Assembly (NCBI GenBank): GCA_037043015.1
Contig: CM073325.1
Span: 10,209,001-10,273,000 of the forward strand
Reading direction: 5' to 3'
DNA: 64,000 nt
Origin: Bryum argenteum
Taxonomy: Eukaryota > Streptophyta > Bryopsida > Bryales > Bryaceae
Made by a program: the position numbers and the translations under genes. The notes beneath the pieces were generated by a model. It did no database searches and was not told where the DNA came from. It saw only the letters and a program-made list of their open reading frames with translations. Below are positions 1 to 10,500 of this stretch, piece after piece. Numbering within the stretch: the stretch's first letter is position 1; each line of letters opens with the position of its first letter.

Positions 1-334
1 CTCCGCGTCCACCATCAATCAAGGAATCACAACTTTGTCACATGCATTCGAATCTGCAGTTCGGAAGGGGGCCAAGAGCGAACTCTGTAGGTTAGATCTA
101 AGTATGTATCAGTACTCATTTGTTCAGTTCTTGCCGCCCCAGTATGACGGCAATGTAATTTTCGAGTTTCCGCCCCCACCTCTGGAAGCCAAGACAAACT
201 CTGCGAAGAGACTGTTGGGGATGGACAAGCAATACGACGGTCACACATGGTGCCATTTGCAGACTCGAAACATTCAAAACGACCATGGTCTTACGTTCGC
301 ACGGCTTCTTGTGCTTTGGTCATTTGCGATGTGA
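1..334 (+). pseudogene. 5' part of the SWIM/MULE-like gene, in a different frame
   Basis: An open frame runs from the window edge to the stop at 334. Its end (W-C-H-L-Q-T-R-N-I-Q-N-D-H-G) reads as the natural N-terminal continuation of the large downstream gene, but it lies one frame away from it. The downstream frame supplies the next expected piece (C-F-G-H-L-R-C-E-N-P-E-C) from about 312. I see no convincing splice pair between them, so a small indel near 300-312 is the simplest explanation: a real mutation, or a sequence error. The true start is outside the window. That both parts belong to one gene is inference from continuity. Confidence 0.5.
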
Positions 335-3161
335 GAATCCAGAGTGCGGATTCCTTCATAGGCCCGGGCGAGCCGATGAGATAAATGAGAAGTTGTGGGA
401 TGGCTTTGCAAAGAAGCCGTTCCTTGGGAAATGCCCAGACTCTGAGTCGACACTGGTGTGCGCTATATGCAAGGCAAAACCGACTTGTATTCTGCAATGC
501 TCTGCTATCATGTATTATGTCACAGGTGATACCAATACAACCAGAGCATGTATCCATATTGGATACCACACTCACCCGGTAGGAGAAGGTACATGTAGGA
601 AGTCCTTAGAGCTCCGTGACCAATTGTTAAAGGGTGCGCTTGAAAGATCACCGAAGGCCTCACCCTCTGCGATTGCATTGTCTGCAAGCACGGAGTTCCT
701 TGGAGATTACCTATTGAAGAAGGATGGCGAGTCCCAATCATTCTTAACGGAATCTGAAATGCAGGATGTTATGTTCAAGTTTGAGAGCTTCACGAGTCCC
801 ACTATTCGACACAATGTGTCCCACTTCAGAAGGATGGGAAGGAAGGGCATAATCGATGGAGTGTGCGAATTGAGAGGCACCTCTCGGTGGCCCTATGTGC
901 AGGAGAACAGATTTCCTGGCCAAGGTAGTAAGACCGACAAGGTGTTCGTCTTCAAAATGTCGGAGATCGGACCGGGATCTGGCGTTGATCTCGTTAAGAG
1001 AATGCAACCAGGAGGGGATCTGGAGCATGCATGGGTGATGTTCGATCACGTCAAGCGCATCAAACGGTACACAACTTTTGCCTGCCACGTTTACGACTCA
1101 GCGTATCGCAAGGTGATGACGATTGCAATCTGCGATATGATGTCGGAAACCCAAGATGCTCAATCATACCTGTGGAGAGGGATCAATGCTGTTATGGCTG
1201 AGCACGGGGTTCACAACGTTAATTTCGCGGGATTCATGGCTGACAGCGCGCATGCTAACTGGAATGCTGTTCGAGAGATCTACGGTTCAGGTGATAAGAC
1301 CGTTCCAATGCCTAATAAGGAACGCTCATGTCTACTACATTGGACTACTTGCATGCAAAGAGCAACAAACTCTTACATTAAGCCCGAGCTTCGAGACGAG
1401 CACAAGCGAATCTGTACCCAGTACAAGGACGCGCGCACATCTGATGAAGCGGAGTCCCGATACATGGCGATTCGTTCATGGTGGTCTACGAGTGGAGCAG
1501 CAAGTGACTCTGACATTCGTGCGCTAGACAACTGGTTGGCATGGTGGCACTTCCGATATTGGCAGTGGGGCGGATACATGAACATGGTATGTTCTATCAC
1601 GTTTCATCATTATTTTTTCGATATTCTGTCATATCAACCTACCTTTAAATTACCGTCACGTATTTCCAGTTCACTTACTCCATATTGTCATCTTCTCCAA
1701 ATTTTGCTGTTGCAGGATCTTACAGAGGAACAAAGGGCGGAGATGCCGATGTGCAACTTGTCAGAGACTGTGCATGCCTCATGGAGCAAGCAATCTGGCA
1801 AAGCTTGTGATAACATTTTTGAAGCTACTATTGAAGACTATTGCCGGGCCTTTGTTCAGTGCACCCGGTACAATGCCTACGACAAAGGTCGAGGATCAGG
1901 TACTGGTCCCACCAAAGAGGAGTTGCGGTTCCGCGCGGCAACACGCTCTGCTACTACGACTGGTAATTTGAAGTCAGTATATCGGGCAATGGACCTCATC
2001 CCTGGAGCGGAGAAATTTCTCAGTGGAGCCGCATCGTTCGCAGGAGAAGAGATTTTTGGATCCACGAAGCGGAGGCTCGATGCCGAACCAGGCTGCGACG
2101 ACGACTCTCACCGGTTCGACAAGGTCAACTTTTCGCAACCAAAGACTATGAAGACTCGGCAACAAGGTTCGCCTTCAACTCCGATTCAGCTCGAAGATAA
2201 CGGTGACGACGACGATGATGACCATGTTGTAGAGGAGACAACACATGTTCCATCACGACCGGTGGAGCACGTCACGAAGGTTTTGGAAGAGGACTGCTCA
2301 CCAAAGATGTGGCACATTCGCCGCCTGCCTTCAGTGGGTTCCCGTATTTGTACCGCTATAGTTCCCGACTCCAACCGAAAGTGCAATCGTGGGCTTCAAA
2401 ATGGTGATCCTGCTCCTGCATACCACGGCGTGAAGCATGTCCGCTCTAAGAACAAGAATTATGCACAATTCTTCTATTTCTGTGCAGACAATGTTGCAGG
2501 GTGCGTAGCGGGGAAGCGGCGGAGGTGGTTCCCTGATTCGCCCAAGGTTCCACGTATCTGGCCGGTGTTAAAGGGAACTAACCTCACGACGCGCGAGATT
2601 TTGACTTTGGAGGATGCAGGATTCCAGCTGCAACAGAGACCACCTATGCCAAGCGAGAGGCAGTTCGGCGATGACATGGCGATTGCCGCGAGTATTGCAA
2701 GCATTCCAGCACCGGAGAAACCCGATAAGTTCCTGAACATACGAAGCTCTCGTCCTTGTCGACGCAACGCTACAAAGAGGGTGGCGACTGAGCAATTAAA
2801 CAAGTGGGAATCGGCAATGCTACTCGATGTCCAGCTGACACGGATTATGTTGGTGCCAAGCCCGGGACTCGGGGCCGTGATTGATTTCATTTCTAAGAAA
2901 GGTCCCGATCAAGATGCTCAGAAATACAAGGTCAACATTGGTACATTTCCTGAGTGTACTTGCCCTAGCTTTACAAGCATGTACGTCAAGTTCAAGTCGC
3001 GTGGATCCTATGCAAATTGCAAGCACCTGTACTACATTTACCGTGTGGTTTGTGGCCTTGATCGTGAGAGAGATCGGTTTGTCCATGCTCCGACTCTTAG
3101 TTTCAACGAGATCAAGCGACTTCTCCTAGGTGGAATTGTCCAATGTGTTCCGCGCACTTGA
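285..3161 (+). CDS. MULE-like transposase-type protein with C-terminal SWIM zinc finger
   Basis: This is a long open frame of 958 codons. It probably contains one intron, 1587-1715 (ATG|GTATGT .. TTGCAG|GAT), which is 129 nt long, free of stops and a multiple of three. Near residue 317 is M-A-D-S-A-H-A-N-W-N-A-V-R, followed near 349 by C-L-L-H-W. This resembles the second catalytic Asp and the C..H helix of MULE-type DDE transposases. A W-rich stretch (W-L-A-W-W-H-F-R-Y-W) precedes the intron, an Asp-rich acidic run sits near 637, and the C-terminus has a SWIM signature: C-T-C at about 891 and C-K-H at about 911. SWIM fingers are typical of MULE and Zisupton-like transposases and bind DNA or protein. 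The protein may be an active or domesticated transposase. The catalytic triad is not proven, and the 5' end appears frameshifted. Confidence 0.7.
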   Translation: MVLRSHGFLCFGHLRCENPECGFLHRPGRADEINEKLWDGFAKKPFLGKCPDSESTLVCAICKAKPTCILQCSAIMYYVTGDTNTTRACIHIGYHTHPVGEGTCRKSLELRDQLLKGALERSPKASPSAIALSASTEFLGDYLLKKDGESQSFLTESEMQDVMFKFESFTSPTIRHNVSHFRRMGRKGIIDGVCELRGTSRWPYVQENRFPGQGSKTDKVFVFKMSEIGPGSGVDLVKRMQPGGDLEHAWVMFDHVKRIKRYTTFACHVYDSAYRKVMTIAICDMMSETQDAQSYLWRGINAVMAEHGVHNVNFAGFMADSAHANWNAVREIYGSGDKTVPMPNKERSCLLHWTTCMQRATNSYIKPELRDEHKRICTQYKDARTSDEAESRYMAIRSWWSTSGAASDSDIRALDNWLAWWHFRYWQWGGYMNMVCSITFHHYFFDILSYQPTFKLPSRISSSLTPYCHLLQILLLQDLTEEQRAEMPMCNLSETVHASWSKQSGKACDNIFEATIEDYCRAFVQCTRYNAYDKGRGSGTGPTKEELRFRAATRSATTTGNLKSVYRAMDLIPGAEKFLSGAASFAGEEIFGSTKRRLDAEPGCDDDSHRFDKVNFSQPKTMKTRQQGSPSTPIQLEDNGDDDDDDHVVEETTHVPSRPVEHVTKVLEEDCSPKMWHIRRLPSVGSRICTAIVPDSNRKCNRGLQNGDPAPAYHGVKHVRSKNKNYAQFFYFCADNVAGCVAGKRRRWFPDSPKVPRIWPVLKGTNLTTREILTLEDAGFQLQQRPPMPSERQFGDDMAIAASIASIPAPEKPDKFLNIRSSRPCRRNATKRVATEQLNKWESAMLLDVQLTRIMLVPSPGLGAVIDFISKKGPDQDAQKYKVNIGTFPECTCPSFTSMYVKFKSRGSYANCKHLYYIYRVVCGLDRERDRFVHAPTLSFNEIKRLLLGGIVQCVPRT
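1587..1715 (+). other. in-frame, stop-free intron of the SWIM gene
   Basis: The donor ATG|GTATGT and the acceptor TTGCTGTTGCAG|GAT, preceded by a pyrimidine-rich stretch, delimit 129 nt. The segment is AT-rich compared with its flanks and encodes atypical hydrophobic sequence, so splicing is likely. Retention would add 43 residues without breaking the frame. Confidence 0.7.
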
Positions 3162-3380
3162 TGCTCTTCTAGAGGTTACGTATGGCAATGTAGAGAGCTT
3201 TAAGTTGATACTGTGGTTTAAACAACATTCCACATTAAAAGTAAAATGTTGCGCCTGATTTGATATGGAGTCAGCTTATACCTGACATATATAAATATAT
3301 ATATATATCAATATATCGAGCCAAACTATTCTATGTCTACAGAAATACTTCACACCTCTATATTCACATTGAAATTATAC
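3162..3380. other. convergent 3' intergenic spacer
   Basis: This AT-rich spacer lies between the SWIM gene (+) and the first ADD gene (-). It contains a TATATA microsatellite at about 3287-3310 and no coding signal. Confidence 0.6.
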
Positions 3381-3966
3381 TCACCAACGGTTACTATTAT
3401 CTTCACTACATTCCTCTACGGCATCTTCCCAAATGGATGGTGATAGTGGAGGGTCGTACTTCTTTGCAGTGTCTCGGAACGCTTCCCATGTCTTCGTCAA
3501 TTCGGTGTACGTGCTGTTGTCACAACTGAAGCACTTCCAAATCTCTGCAGAGCGTTGGATGTCTACTAAGTACTCGTCACCTTTGTTGTTCGACACACAA
3601 CCAGTACACCACACCTTCGGACAAGCTCCACAGCTAATCATATTGTAGTGATGGTCGAAGCACCAACTGCAGTACTCTTCCTTCCCAGCCTCATTCTGCC
3701 ATACACAAGTGGAAAACGAATGGCACCAATTGTGAGAGATCATTATATTGAACAGAAACTGTAACATCAGACAACACAAGATGTCCACAACACATTCCAT
3801 TTTGTGACATTCCTACCTTAGTCCACTTCTTCTTTGCGTAGTCTGCACGGCATTCACAACAGAGACCAACTGCAAGACGGGGGTGCTGCTGAAAGGAAAT
3901 CTGAAACCTAGTATCCCCACAAGCGGAACAATCGTAGGTTGGACCACTGAGGGTGACCGAAGCCAT
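3381..3966 (-). CDS. ADD-domain (ATRX/DNMT3-type) protein 1, two exons
   Basis: The chosen start is the ATG at 3966. Exon 1 (3966-3817) is joined to exon 2 (3695-3381) across a 121-bp intron, 3816-3696 (AAG|GTAGGA .. TATGGCAG|AAT), giving about 154 residues. The Cys pattern is that of an ADD domain: a GATA-like finger (C-S-A-C-G, then H-P and C-C-E-C) followed by an eight-Cys PHD-like finger (C-S-W-C, C-G-A-C, C-T-G-C-V-S-N-N-K-G, W-K-C-F-S-C). In ATRX and DNMT3 this domain binds the N-terminal tail of histone H3. No helicase or methyltransferase domain is attached, so the protein is little more than the reader plus an acidic C-terminal tail. It has a close relative at 5263-5700. Function in chromatin reading is inferred from the fold. 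Confidence 0.75.
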
Positions 3967-4027
3967 ACTAAAGAATCCCAGCGTTCTAGCACCAAGAGCA
4001 CACAGAAATGAACTTTCCGTGGCCACT

Positions 4028-4035
4028 CTATATAC
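4028..4035 (-). promoter_or_regulatory. TATA box of ADD gene 1
   Basis: TATATAG on the minus strand lies about 65 bp upstream of the chosen ATG at 3966, a suitable distance for a short leader. Confidence 0.45.
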
Positions 4036-4139
4036 TTATGTAATATGATGTCTCAACCACTCCTTTGTCAACCACTCCTTTGTCAGACAATATCTACTTG
4101 TCAGTAGATCATAATCTCCCACGAAGATTTCTAGAATTT

Positions 4140-4290
4140 ACAAGTGCGCTACGTCCAAAGCCTTGTGTGCCGGCCCCACCAACACGCGCTAGGTCCACCG
4201 CGCCGGCCCCACCAACAAGCGCTACATCCATCGCGTTGTGCGCCGGCCCCACCAACAAGCGCTACGTCCATCGCCTTGTGCGCGCCGGTC
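4140..4290. repeat. GC-rich minisatellite, about three copies
   Basis: A unit of roughly 32-40 bp with the core CCGGCCCCACCAACAAGCGC is repeated about three times, at about 4171, 4201 and 4242. The surrounding 4140-4520 is GC-rich and CpG-rich compared with its neighbours. Open frames across it come from base composition and repetition and are not convincing genes. Confidence 0.7.
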
Positions 4291-5262
4291 CCACGATGGG
4301 CTTCGCGAGCAAGCTTAGGTCCGCGGGTGTCATACATGGTGAGCCGGCGCAGGTGGGATCCACATTTGGGTGCTCCCGTACTTTGCCGGCCCATGACCAC
4401 TCGCGGGGCGGGTCTTTGGGCGGTGGCGAGAACACATGGAGGTGCCGGGCGGTGCATGCTCGGCCCCCTTTCACGGCCATCGCCGGCACTTTCTTCTTGT
4501 GACCCGGCCATTGCCGAGACTTGAGCAACACCTTCATATGGATGCCGGGACTTATGAGGTGCTCGGTCTTGCTTAAATGCCACTCTACTGACGTCCAGCA
4601 CATGCTTATATTGGCCGGCTAGGCGCATGCCAAGGCAGAAACATGTGCGTCCAAAAATGCTTTCATTGTGTCCGTAATTTACACGCAATTGAAAATATGG
4701 CAACGCAAAGTGTGGTGCTGTGGCAATACAGTTTGAGCAGCTGTATCATGACATGAGAGCATTGGGACTTATCGTACCCACTGAGGCTAGCATTCCCAAG
4801 TTCATAAGCGGCGTTATCAGACCTTCACAGTACCTCGAATTCTTCTACTAGGAAGGAGCTGGCTTCTTGAAATACAAGCCTCTTGAAAATCATCACGATT
4901 TTCCGAAATACTTACCATCCCCATTCAGTATCCTCCAGGTACCGTCATTCTTCTTCTGGGGATTCTTAAGCAGTCACGCAAGGGTCCTCGCAGTGCCGAA
5001 GTCTGTAATATGTATATCAAAATTCTAGCACATTCGAGGCCAACACACATTCTTTAAGTAAGCCGTGACCTTACATCTACTATTACTATCAAACAGAAAA
5101 GCCGCGGTGGACTTGAACTTCACAACATCGAGTCAAGCAGTCAAGGAGGAGTCCTCAGCAATGCTGAAGACTGAAACTTGTATTTAGAAATCCGAGCACA
5201 TTCACAGCCAACTCCCATTTCAAATGTGAGTTGTAGCAATCCAACTGCTGTAACTAAAAGCG
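4291..5262. other. intergenic region between the two ADD genes
   Basis: The first ~230 bp continue the GC-rich block and the rest has average composition. A stretch at about 4740-4930 has short coding-like runs broken by stops, possibly a decayed gene fragment. No gene is supported. Confidence 0.4.
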
Positions 5263-5700
5263 CTACTCGTAGTTGGAATCACTATCAGAGTCAGTGCTGC
5301 TGCGATCACCAGCTTGGTCAGTGAATTCTACGAAATCCTCCCAAATCGTCTGCAGAGGCACTATCTCATACTTGTTGCAGCTGAAGCACCCCCAATTTTT
5401 GCCCGTCATGTCCTTCAGGTAGTCGTCTCCCTTGTTCCGTGCGATACACCCTGCACACCACGACTTGTTGCAATAATCACACGGGATCACAAACTGAATT
5501 CCCCCACACCAATTGCATTGCTCATCATCGTACTGCGCGTTCTTCGTGAACACAACGTCGTCCAACACAAGTTTGCACGAAATGCATATGCCAACACCGA
5601 GACGAGGATGCTCCAACAAACATGCACGGATTTTTTTCTCCCCACACGCAGTGCAAGAATAAAGATACAAGGGATCGAAATCGGCCGAAGGCCCCGCCAT
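5263..5700 (-). CDS. ADD-domain (ATRX/DNMT3-type) protein 2, intronless
   Basis: The 145-residue frame starts at the ATG at 5700. Visible ligands are C16, C19, C39 and C42 (GATA-like finger, with H31-P32 between) and C62, C65, C74, C77, C82, C85, C105 and C108 (PHD-like finger), ending in W-G-C-F-S-C. The spacing C-x2-C-x8-C-x2-C-x4-C-x2-C and the segment C-I-A-R-N-K-G match the ADD module of ATRX, which reads the H3 tail. The C-terminus is acidic and Ser/Asp-rich. It is a paralogue of the gene at 3381-3966 but lacks that gene's intron, so the copy may have arisen through RNA or by exact intron loss. The domain call is strong; the cellular role is inferred. Confidence 0.8.
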   Translation of the reverse strand: MAGPSADFDPLYLYSCTACGEKKIRACLLEHPRLGVGICISCKLVLDDVVFTKNAQYDDEQCNWCGGIQFVIPCDYCNKSWCAGCIARNKGDDYLKDMTGKNWGCFSCNKYEIVPLQTIWEDFVEFTDQAGDRSSTDSDSDSNYE

Positions 5701-5796
5701 TTGATCCACAACAGCAAGACTAAGAATTTTCGAATGAGAGAATGAGATGGCCAAGGACTCGCTTTGAGATGGTTGCAAACCTGCTCTTCCATTCTT

Positions 5797-5804
5797 GTAT
5801 ATAC
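5797..5804 (-). promoter_or_regulatory. TATA box of ADD gene 2
   Basis: GTATATAC lies about 97 bp upstream of the ATG at 5700 on the minus strand. The placement resembles that at the first ADD gene. Confidence 0.4.
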
Positions 5805-5953
5805 CAAGAGGGCACCGGATTTCATTGATCTCACTTCGGAGTCCAATCCAACCTCACCAACCCATCTTCACATCAGTGGCAGCGCCGACCGGAGCGGCAG
5901 CACCGGCAGCTTTGGCAGAACTGTACCCTCCAAGGCACCGACATTCCTCCAAC

Positions 5954-6483
5954 GAATCGGAATCGGACACTTCACAGCACCGACACAGCACCGACACAAT
6001 TTCGCATGACAATGGATATAAAATCTCAGAGCAACATCGCATTCTCTTACATTTTCACGAGGTCGGCAGGGACTCAAATCACTCGAGCATCATTTCCTTC
6101 CATCTGTACCCGCAATCAAAATAAGCACCAACATGGCACAGTTAAGTGGGACGTTTTCACCGACACTCCGACACTCCGACACTCCTTATCACTTGACCCA
6201 TCCCCTCTCATGAATTTCAACATCACAACGAATTGGAATCCGACACTTCACGGCACCGACACAATTTCGCATGACAATGGACATAAAATCTCACTGCAAC
6301 ACTGCATTCTCTTACATTTTCACGAGGTCGGCAGGGACTCAAATCACTCGAGCATCATTTCCTTCCATCTGTACCCGCAATCAAAATAAGCACCAACATG
6401 GCACAGTTAAGTGGGACGTTTTCACCGACACTCCGACACTCCTTATCACTTGACCCATCCCCTCTCATGAGGTTCAACATTAC
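5954..6483. repeat. two-copy direct repeat, ~265-bp period
   Basis: Copy 1 is about 5954-6222 and copy 2 about 6231-6483. Both run from a CACCGACACAATTTCGCATG core to a CTTGACCCATCCCCTCTCAT end and are nearly identical. Each contains short CCGACACTC iterations (three in copy 1, two in copy 2). Open frames through both copies are repeat translations. Confidence 0.85.
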
Positions 6484-6793
6484 AATGAGCACCGACATCT
6501 TGTTCTAAGACCATGCTCTTTACTTCACCAACGTCACGGTACATGGGGCGTGTTCACTGGCCGGCCGGTTTGATAATCGAGATTGATTTTTTAGACACGA
6601 TGATGCTCGGACCGGCCTCCACACGGAAAATAAGAAATTTGTTTCAGCTCCAATTCAGCATTTTAGGGGTGCCGAAGTGTGAGCTTGTCGTTAGACTGTA
6701 TAACTTGAAAAATTCACGCAGTGCCATCCACTGTCATGCAGCCCTCAAAATCATGCTCGGCCTTAAAGGGTCGATGTGCAAACAGCTGATTCA
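6484..6793. other. intergenic, no gene seen
   Basis: This sequence holds no convincing coding frame and no recognised motif. It ends at the left target-site copy of the TIR element that follows. Confidence 0.4.
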
Positions 6794-7278
6794 GGGCCGA
6801 TTCACACCTAGTGGTCGGGCCAAGTTTTCTTGGGGCCAATTGCTTGAAATTTCAGCCCGTTTTTGGGATGGGGCCGGCCTCATGTCCTCATTATAATATG
6901 ATTAGAATGGGGGCTGATTTTCCCATGTGTAATGGCCTTCGGGCCAAGAAGCCTGGCCAATTCAATGAAGTCCAAAAAAATTCAGCACTTCTCAAAAAAT
7001 GGACGGATTTGATTTGGTGAAAATAAAATTTAAAAAATAATAAAAGGTTTTTTTAGACAAATCCGACATTGGCTTTCCATTCTCGATGCACCCAATTCAC
7101 CGAGCTCAGGCCATGTCAGAACTTGCATTTCTTGATTAAAAAAATTCTGCCACCAAATTGGCCCGGCCTTTAGGTGTAAGGGGATTGAGCCTAATTTTTG
7201 CCTTTCGGCCAATCACGAGTGAGGATTTCAGCCCTCAAACGGGCTGAATTGGCCCGTCCCCTAGGTGTAAATCGGCCC
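6794..7278. mobile_element. 485-bp MITE-like element with 28-bp TIRs and TCA target duplication
   Basis: The left end begins GGGCCGATTCACACCTAG and the right end is its inverted match (CTAGGTGTAAATCGGCCC); about 25 of 28 terminal bases pair. TCA flanks both sides (6791-6793 and 7279-7281). The interior has no coding capacity. A 3-bp duplication would suit PIF/Harbinger or CACTA types, but the termini match neither standard end, so the superfamily is open. Confidence 0.7.
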
Positions 7279-7281
7279 TCA

Positions 7282-7538
7282 TGGAGGCAATTTACCACGG
7301 ATGTAGGGTCTGGATTCGAATTTAAACCTTAAAACTGTGGCGTTTTGACAATTGGTCTAAATTCCAATTCCAAGTTTCCACGGTTGTAGGGTCCAAATTG
7401 TTATGTACTGGCACCATTCCCACGGTTATAGGGGTACACTCATACAAATTTTGTTCGAATAAAATCATTTTATATTCACTTTTGGACCAGAATATTCCCT
7501 CGAAATCTGCTCAATGAGCGTAAAAATCTGCTCACCGC
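7282..7538. other. intergenic spacer ending in a 7-bp microsatellite
   Basis: No gene is seen. GCTCACC is repeated about four times at 7530-7557 and overlaps the 3' end of the minus-strand gene. A shorter run of the same heptamer appears at about 12558-12570, near that gene's presumed 5' end. Confidence 0.5.
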
Positions 7539-10500
7539 TCACCGCTCACCGCTCACCGCTCGCACCGTAATCACATTGGGCAATTCAGGGTTCTTGGCGA
7601 AGATAAAGACAATATATACAACATAGTCTCTTCCGACGCTGCTCGGGGGAAATCCATCCTCTGCTTGAGGAACGTAGTGAACTACGTGATAGTCCCAGGA
7701 CTGCGAATTAAGTCTAAGTGACCGCGACCTAATCTCCTTCACGATTTCCACCATCCCGTCAAGGTCCGTCACAACGACTGCCGCTGCTACACAAGTGATG
7801 CGCCTCTTCTGGTCGAGCTCCTCGCAGGCATCAAAAATGCCAGTTAGTCTTTTGCCTTCCATCAGTCTAGCCTTAGTCTTGCCTTCCTGAACGGTGAAGC
7901 AGAAACAGAAAACTATTAGTCTGATTTCTCTGTCAGCTAACCAGTTTCTGGTCCTTTGATCTTGGATAGCGGAATTGAGATCTCCTCTGAACCAATCAAA
8001 AGGCTGGCACTTGTATGTTCGGCTGAAGAGTTCTTCAGGAGTGTGTTGGACAGGAGGCGGTTTGACCGCTGCATAAGAGAGTAGGAGAGATTTGATATTC
8101 CCCGGAAGGTCACTGTCTTTGGGATTCTTCACCAAATTATTGGTGCGAAGTTTAAGAAACTCCTCACCCCCTAATGATGACTGCACTTTGTCAAGTAAAG
8201 ACATCATAACACTGCGATCAATACCCTTCTCACGCTCGAACTTGTCCCAATCCTCAGCAGCGTAAGGAATGTACTCCGGCTTCTTGCTTGGAAGTGGTTT
8301 GCCGTCTACCAAAAACAGGAGTTCATTCTTCAGGACTCGTATTCTCTTCTCAGTGTTGCAGAAGTCGACCATAGACATCAACGTCGCAGGTTCGGACTTG
8401 GAGTTCGTGCTCTTCACGCAAATTTTCTTCTTCTTGATGAATTGCGCCACAGTGGAGACATCTTCATTCCGCATCCCGTGGAGTATTTTCAAGTCGTTTT
8501 CGACGAACGGCTTCCTTGGACTAACAGCGACTTCATGTGGAGCCGGTTCCCTACCCCATTGATCAGGAAGCCTCCCTGCCAACCACTCCTTCTCAATCTG
8601 AACCCAAACTTGGAAGTCGGGCTCATCAAGATATAGCAGTGGAACTCTTCCATCTCCTGCATTCTTCCGTTGAGTACCGTTACCCGCGAAGATGGCCTTT
8701 AGTTGTGGGAGGAATTCAGTCTGCAGCAAAATCCAAAATACATTTGGTAAACATACGAAGCAATTGTAACCTGACATTGCGTCATTTATTAGAGAGCAGA
8801 AGTAATAAACGACAATTGCAAACTTCAGTATTATATTATCATCGCTGTGGTATCGGGGGATCGCCCGATGCTGAACTGGAAATTCATTATTCCTACGATT
8901 AAGAGTTTGTTTGGCGTAGGAGAAAGATCTGACCTTAAACTTGTCGGAGTGTACGCGCCCACAGAGAGCAGGAGGAGGTTTTCCGCAATCTATCCAAGCG
9001 ACACGAGCATTAGAGAGTTGCTCAATATATGTTTGTTCAGTCCTCTCCCCAGCAACATCTTGATTCAGGACTCGGGATAGATAGAGGAGCTTCTTGTGGC
9101 TGGATTGATGGCACCACACAGGTATAATGGCGAAGTTTGATAGGAGATTCTTCTTAAGGTCCGAAATAGTTTTCGGACCAAGCACGATTTTCTTGTGAGC
9201 TTCAACGGTGTGTTGGCCACCAATAATGAAGAAGTGCGTCTCCGTTGTAATCTCGCTCTCTACTGGTGCACGGTCGAAGTAAACCGGGGTACCTTTATTT
9301 CCATAGGCCTTGAGCGGTAAGACAACCATCTGAGCTCTCACGAGACTTATATCCGGGACGATGTCTAGCGCCATCATCAATTGTTTCAGCCGATCAGGTA
9401 CAAGCCCGCGGTAGACCATCTTTCCCGGTTCTGCAAGGTGCAACTTCGAGTAGTTCACGAGGAGGTCAGTACCTGCAGGTCTCTGAAAAGCGCCAGTCCC
9501 CGCCCCAAGTGCCTGACGATGAATATACAGAGGGCTAAAAACCTTGTCGTAAAGCACCCTGATTTCTTCTCTTCGTTCAGGTGTGAGAAGTTTCTTGTCC
9601 TTGTCGGTGTAAGTCACGGCCTCTTCAATCGTCAATTCTTTCTTAGTGTCCGCTTTAGCCTTTTTCCCTGCTGGAGCCTTGCTTTTGTCCGTTCTCAGCT
9701 TCACTGGCGACTTTCTTTTCTTGGTGGGCGTCACAGCATTCGGGGGAGGCTCCTCGGCGGCAACTGCGGATTCGTGCTGGTTCTCGAGCATAAAAATCCA
9801 GCCGTTTTGCAGGTTGGCATAAGTGATTCTTGGATCCTCGTCAATATCTAATCCCCTCCCTTTACAACTATCCGAGAGATCGTAATCTATCTTTTGCACA
9901 TCAAGGCGCAGCCCATACAATCGGTCTACAGTTTGTCCTTGAAGTGGATCTTCGTGAACGACTATGAAAACGAATGGCCACCTGTTTATCGGTACTTCCA
10001 AATGCAATACCTCCATGCCCGTGCTCACAGTTTGATGTTTTCCATTTACAGTTGCAAATACTGGAACAATCTTCGCCCTGCCACTTGGAAGCTTCTTCCA
10101 GATGAATCCCCAGCCTCCAAGTGACGGCACCACACTATACACGGCTGGGACTTTGCTTTTATCAGGCATAAGCAGGTTCTCATCTTGAAGCCAGAATTCG
10201 ACATAGCGAGCGGTTCTGATTGGATGCAACTCCGGTGGGGCAGTTTGAAATGGAGGATATCTGCAAGAAGAAAAGCCGATTATTAGGATCTCTAGAGAAG
10301 ACATTAATGATTCTTGACATGGGGCGATCCACCGATGATTTCAAACGCTCGACGGTGCACCCTCGGTCTGGGATTCCCCTTCTCGGTGAGTTGCGATTGA
10401 GATATTTAAGTCCACTGTATTATTTATTGTTCCTGCCATCGGTCGACCGCCCGATGGACAGTGGGAACTCAATGACTGAAAGAAAGCTGCGACTTTTCAG

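Noticed and set aside
4149..4703. Open frames of 110-184 codons on both strands
   Set aside because: They fall in a GC-rich repetitive block; low stop density explains them and no domain is seen.
10262..10304. ATG at 10304 as start of the ParB-like protein
   Set aside because: The first codons run into a strong pyrimidine tract and CAG acceptor at 10261-10263, and splicing to the ARTKQTAR exon keeps the frame, so this ATG is probably intronic.
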